DNA from: Desulfonatronum sp.
GTDB lineage: Bacteria; Desulfobacterota; Desulfovibrionia; Desulfovibrionales; Desulfonatronaceae
NCBI GenBank assembly: GCA_011049455.1
Contig: DSBL01000005.1
Location: forward strand, 1-58,385
DNA: 58,385 nucleotides
Direction of reading: 5' to 3'
Part shown: positions 55,172 to 58,385 of the stretch, piece by piece
How the letters are laid out: the number at the start of each line of letters is the position of its first letter
Position numbering within the stretch: the first letter of the stretch is position 1
Made by a program: the position numbers and the translations under genes
The notes under the pieces: model-generated
The model's database searches: none
The model's input: only the letters and a program-made list of their open reading frames with translations
Told to the model about the DNA's origin: nothing

Positions 55172-56891
55172 CCTCAATATTTTGCCGGATCAGTTCGCCC
55201 AGGTTCGTGCTGGCCGCTTGGGTTGTTGCTGAGCCTGGAGTGTGAAACTCCCTGCCCTTTTTGAGCTCATCGTCTTCCAGGGCTTTGATGGACAGTCCGA
55301 GGCGACGTTCGTCGGCGCTGACATGGATGACCTTGGCCTGGATGACTTGGCCTTCCTGAAATAATTCGCTCGGCTTCTTGACTTTTTTCCGGCTGACCTC
55401 GGAAACGTGGACCAAACCTTCAATGCCTTCTTCAACCTCAATGAACAGCCCAAAATCCGTGATGTTGGTCACTGTGCCTGAAATCGTCGCGCCCACGGGG
55501 TAGCGTTGCGGTACCAGGGACCAGGGATCCTCGGAAAGCTGTTTGATGCCCAAAGTGAATTTTTCGCTGTCCTTGTCCACGGTGAGCACTTTTGCTTGAA
55601 CCGTGTCCCCGACCTTGAAGATCTCGCTGGGATGGCGCACTTTTTTGGTCCAGGAAATATCTGAAACATGAATCAAACCGTCGATTCCGTCTTCAATGCC
55701 CACGAACATGCCGAATTCGGTGATGTTCTTGATGGTGCCCTCCAGCACGGTGCCTTCAGGATATTTTTCACCGACCACGTCCCATGGATTGGGGGCGACC
55801 TGTTTCATACCCAAAGAGATGCGTTTCTTTTCCTGATCCACACCCAGGACAATAACGTCCACGGCGTCTCCGACCCTGACCATCTGTGAGGGATGCCGCA
55901 GTTTCCTGGTCCAGGACATCTCGGAAATATGCACCAATCCTTCAACACCGGGTTCCAATTCCACAAAGGCGCCATAATCCACCAGGTTGGTCACCTTGCC
56001 GGTTAGGCGGGTACCCTCGGGGAATTTTTCAGCGATATTCGTCCATGGATCAGGAACCAGCTGCTTCAATCCCAGGGACACCTTCTGGTTCTCGCGGTCG
56101 AAGTTAAGGACCATCAATTCCAGTTCTTCGCCTATTTGAACCATTTCCTTGGGGTGCCGGATACGTTTCCAGGCCATGTCCGTGATGTGCAGCAGGCCGT
56201 CCAGGCCGCCTAGGTCCACGAACACACCGTAATCCGTGATGTTTTTGACCTTGCCTTGAACCTTCTGCCCTTCCTCGATGTTCTGGAGCAATGCTTGACG
56301 CATGCTGTCACGTTCCTCTTCCAAAAGGACCCGACGGGAGACAATGACATTGCTGCGACGGCGGTTGACCTTGAGCACCCGGAACTCAAATTCTTGGCCC
56401 ACCAGGGCGTCCATGTCCGGCACGGGCCGCAGGTCCACGTGAGAACCGGGCAAAAAGGCTTCCACTCCGTCCAGATCCACATGGTAGCCGCCTTTGATGC
56501 GCCGGATGATCTGACCTTTGATGACCTCATTGGAATCCAGAATGCCTTCCAACTTGTCAAACAGCTGCATTCGCTTGGCCTTTTCCCTGGACAGCAGGAT
56601 CGAGCCCTCTCCCTCGTTCTTTTTGATGACGTAGACGTCGATCTTGTCGCCCATTTTGACCATCAGTTGGCCTTCATGGTCATGGAATTCCTGAATCGGA
56701 ATTTGGCCTTCGGATTTGAAATTCACGTCCACCAGAATGTGTTCGCCGTCGATCTTAACAACCTCGCCCTTGACAATGCAGCCTTCCTCGACATCCCCGA
56801 AATCGGCGTTCAGATACTGCTCCAACTCCGCTTCAAAGTTGAGGTCAACTTCCTGGTCCTGGCTGTTCCGCATTTCTTCCGTGTTGGTCAT
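55158..56891 (-). CDS. rpsA: 30S ribosomal protein S1
   Basis: A 577-residue S1 with six S1 (OB) repeats; repeats 3-6 are close, each with the pattern GTVTNI-DFG-F-V-EGLVHVSE. S1 binds mRNA on the 30S subunit. AGGGGG precedes the ATG at 56891. It overlaps sppA by 14 bp, so the protease is probably co-transcribed. Confidence 0.97.
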   Translation of the reverse strand: MTNTEEMRNSQDQEVDLNFEAELEQYLNADFGDVEEGCIVKGEVVKIDGEHILVDVNFKSEGQIPIQEFHDHEGQLMVKMGDKIDVYVIKKNEGEGSILLSREKAKRMQLFDKLEGILDSNEVIKGQIIRRIKGGYHVDLDGVEAFLPGSHVDLRPVPDMDALVGQEFEFRVLKVNRRRSNVIVSRRVLLEEERDSMRQALLQNIEEGQKVQGKVKNITDYGVFVDLGGLDGLLHITDMAWKRIRHPKEMVQIGEELELMVLNFDRENQKVSLGLKQLVPDPWTNIAEKFPEGTRLTGKVTNLVDYGAFVELEPGVEGLVHISEMSWTRKLRHPSQMVRVGDAVDVIVLGVDQEKKRISLGMKQVAPNPWDVVGEKYPEGTVLEGTIKNITEFGMFVGIEDGIDGLIHVSDISWTKKVRHPSEIFKVGDTVQAKVLTVDKDSEKFTLGIKQLSEDPWSLVPQRYPVGATISGTVTNITDFGLFIEVEEGIEGLVHVSEVSRKKVKKPSELFQEGQVIQAKVIHVSADERRLGLSIKALEDDELKKGREFHTPGSATTQAASTNLGELIRQNIEDGTE

Positions 56892-57290
56892 TGTGGTTAC
56901 CCCCTAACCTCGTCCTTAGACGACATTTTTTTGCTTGCCCCTAGCAGATCAATGCGGCAATGACAACAGGGGACGACGGGTTTCAAAAAAGCAGACACGG
57001 ACGCGAGCGGATTCGTTCCCTTACAGTTCCGATATTTGGAAACCTGCAACAACCAGTCAGGCTGGAATCCCTTACGCTGTTTCGGCCGTGCAGGGCATCG
57101 TCGAGGTCCTTTTCCTCTTGTTCCGGAAAGTGAATGACGGTTTTCAAGGCCGGTCCTCTTTCCGGCGACGTTGAAACCCTTGCGAGTGATTTTGACGGGA
57201 TCCTGTCTGGCTGTGCCCAGGTCTTGATATCCTTCTTTTGACCACGCATTGCCTGCCCTGAAGAAGCGCTCAGGTCCGCAGAAAAGACAA
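56892..57290. other. Intergenic region between rimO and rpsA
   Basis: About 400 bp. It should hold the rpsA promoter and leader (rpsA is often autoregulated), but no element stood out; the best, TTGCAG near 57040, has a poor -10. One 88-codon minus-strand frame (56983-57249) has no ribosome-binding site or family likeness. Confidence 0.4.
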
Positions 57291-58385
57291 CTAAACCAGG
57301 GCCACCAGATCGTAGGTCTTGGTCTCCTCGATACGTGCTTTGACCATGCGTCCTGGACGCACGCCCTCGCCGCTGACATAGGTCAGTCCGTCCACTTCCG
57401 GAGCCTGGAACCAGACTCTGCCTTCATGGAGGCCCGGCCATTCCGGGCTGGATCGATCCACCAGGACGTCCATGTCCTGATCCTGCCATCGGGCCAGGTC
57501 CTCCGCGCTGATTTGGGCTTGCAGCATCATCAGAGTGTCGCGGCGCCTGCGTTTTGTCTGTGGACCAACCTGTCCGGGCAGTTTCGCCGCAGCTGTTCCG
57601 GCTTCCTGGGAGTACATGAACACACCGAGATGATTGAAGCGGGCCTTGCGTGTGAATTCGCAGAGAGTCCTGAAATGGTGTGGCCGTTCGCCTGGGAATC
57701 CGACAATTAGGCTGGTGCGCAGGCTGGGTTTTGCAAAGTGATGCCGAATGCGGTCGATGACTATTCGGGGATCCTTGGCAAAGGGGCGGCCCATGGCTGA
57801 GAGCATATCCGGGTGAACATGCTGCAACGGCAGATCAAAATAGGGCAAAAGCGGCGGTCCGAGGTCTGCCAGAAAACGCAGCGTTCTGGGCGACAGGCCG
57901 GCCGGATAGAGATACATAAGTCTCAGCCAGCGCAATCCGGGAAGCTTGGCCAAACCGGAGAGCAGGGATTCCAGACCGTGGCGCATGTTCAAGTCTCGGC
58001 CATAGGAGGTCACATCCTGGGCCACCAGCACAAGTTCGCTGATGCCCAGGTCCAGGATGGCCCGGGCTTCCTCCAGGAGAGGAGAAACAGGGCGGCTGGA
58101 GAGTCTTCCGCGGATGGAGGGGATGGTGCAAAACCTGCAACGGTGATTGCATCCTTCGCCGATTTTCAAGTAGGCATACGAAGGTTTGGTGCTCGGCACC
58201 CTGGTCCCGGTCGGTCGTTTCAACCCTGGATATGTGCCCAGCAAAGCGGCCATCTTGGCCGGCAATGTCCCTTCTTCGTGGACACCGAGCCAGAGGTCCA
58301 CCTCCGGCAGAGACTTGACGAGTTCGTCTCCGTAGCGACTGACCAGGCACCCAGCAACCACCAGATACGGTCTGGGTTTAATACC
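57291..58385 (-). CDS. rimO: Ribosomal protein S12 methylthiotransferase RimO, 5' truncated
   Basis: The window end cuts the gene: the frame stays open to 58385 (IKPRPYLVVAGCLV), so about 70 residues are missing. The remaining 364 residues hold the Cys of the N-terminal UPF0004 domain (AGCL), the radical SAM motif GCNHRCRFCTIPSIRGRLSSR, LVAQDVTSYGRD, the LPLQHVHPDML motif and a C-terminal TRAM domain. It adds a methylthio group to Asp88 of S12. SRPVSPLLEE and the TRAM pattern favour RimO over MiaB. Confidence 0.93.
   Translation of the reverse strand, partial: GIKPRPYLVVAGCLVSRYGDELVKSLPEVDLWLGVHEEGTLPAKMAALLGTYPGLKRPTGTRVPSTKPSYAYLKIGEGCNHRCRFCTIPSIRGRLSSRPVSPLLEEARAILDLGISELVLVAQDVTSYGRDLNMRHGLESLLSGLAKLPGLRWLRLMYLYPAGLSPRTLRFLADLGPPLLPYFDLPLQHVHPDMLSAMGRPFAKDPRIVIDRIRHHFAKPSLRTSLIVGFPGERPHHFRTLCEFTRKARFNHLGVFMYSQEAGTAAAKLPGQVGPQTKRRRRDTLMMLQAQISAEDLARWQDQDMDVLVDRSSPEWPGLHEGRVWFQAPEVDGLTYVSGEGVRPGRMVKARIEETKTYDLVALV

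Noticed and set aside
56983-57249. 88-codon minus-strand frame between rimO and rpsA
   Set aside because: No Shine-Dalgarno sequence, low-complexity mix of residues, and the position fits the rpsA promoter and leader.

Overview
The window is GC-rich, densely coded bacterial chromosome that fits a sulfate-reducing deltaproteobacterium of the Desulfovibrionales type. The clues are a hydrogenase-maturation hypF, the futalosine-pathway gene mqnE, a MucR/Ros-family regulator, a histidine kinase with a Cys-rich module in its HAMP region, a corrinoid-remodelling cbiR-cobU pair, and the two housekeeping clusters rpsU-yqeY-mutS2-dnaG-rpoD and rpsB-tsf-pyrH-frr-uppS-cdsA-dxr-rseP-tsaB. This placement is inferred from gene content. 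There are no rRNA, tRNA, CRISPR, intact IS or prophage genes that I can see.

Layout. 1-2.9 kb: the 3' part of a periplasmic binding protein and a sensor histidine kinase 10 bp behind it. 2.9-3.4 kb: no intact gene, possibly a transposase remnant. 3.4-5.4 kb (-): a small membrane protein coupled by ATGA to an NCS2-type permease with a C-terminal GHKL-like domain. 5.7-9.8 kb (+): an iron(III)-type ABC importer (binding protein, ATPase, fused permease) with a perfect hairpin after the first gene. 9.9-13.8 kb (+): a Na/Pi cotransporter gene broken by an in-frame TAG, mucR, and gpmI. 13.8-18.9 kb (-): cheW, a chemoreceptor gene with a clear terminator, and hypF. 19.3-26.4 kb (+): rpsU (TTG start), yqeY (apparent frameshift in a C-run), mutS2, dnaG, rpoD, and a secreted nuclease-like protein. 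Several neighbours are joined by ATGA overlaps.

26.5-37.8 kb (-): read in transcription order, the rpsB cluster from rpsB to tsaB, ending in a GH57-family glycoside hydrolase, then a membrane-anchored hypothetical and apbE. 38.3-48 kb (-): in transcription order cbiR, cobU, nrnA-like, polA, a DUF1844 gene, argC (structured leader), pilD, a hypothetical, and a UDP-sugar dehydrogenase. 48.2-48.75 kb: a near-perfect sigma-54 promoter, a 48-residue ORF and a cluster of six perfect inverted repeats. 48.75-58.4 kb (-): in transcription order rimO (cut by the window end), rpsA, sppA, mqnE, a 52-residue membrane protein, a MogA/MoaB-like gene, and a helicase fused to an EndoQ-like PHP nuclease.

The items most worth a second look are the EndoQ-UvrD fusion, the sigma-54-driven micro-ORF followed by stacked palindromes, the coupled cbiR-cobU pair, and the permease-GHKL fusion with its coupled small membrane partner. 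Two single-base lesions (TAG in the Na/Pi transporter, extra C in yqeY) could be real mutations or sequence errors.
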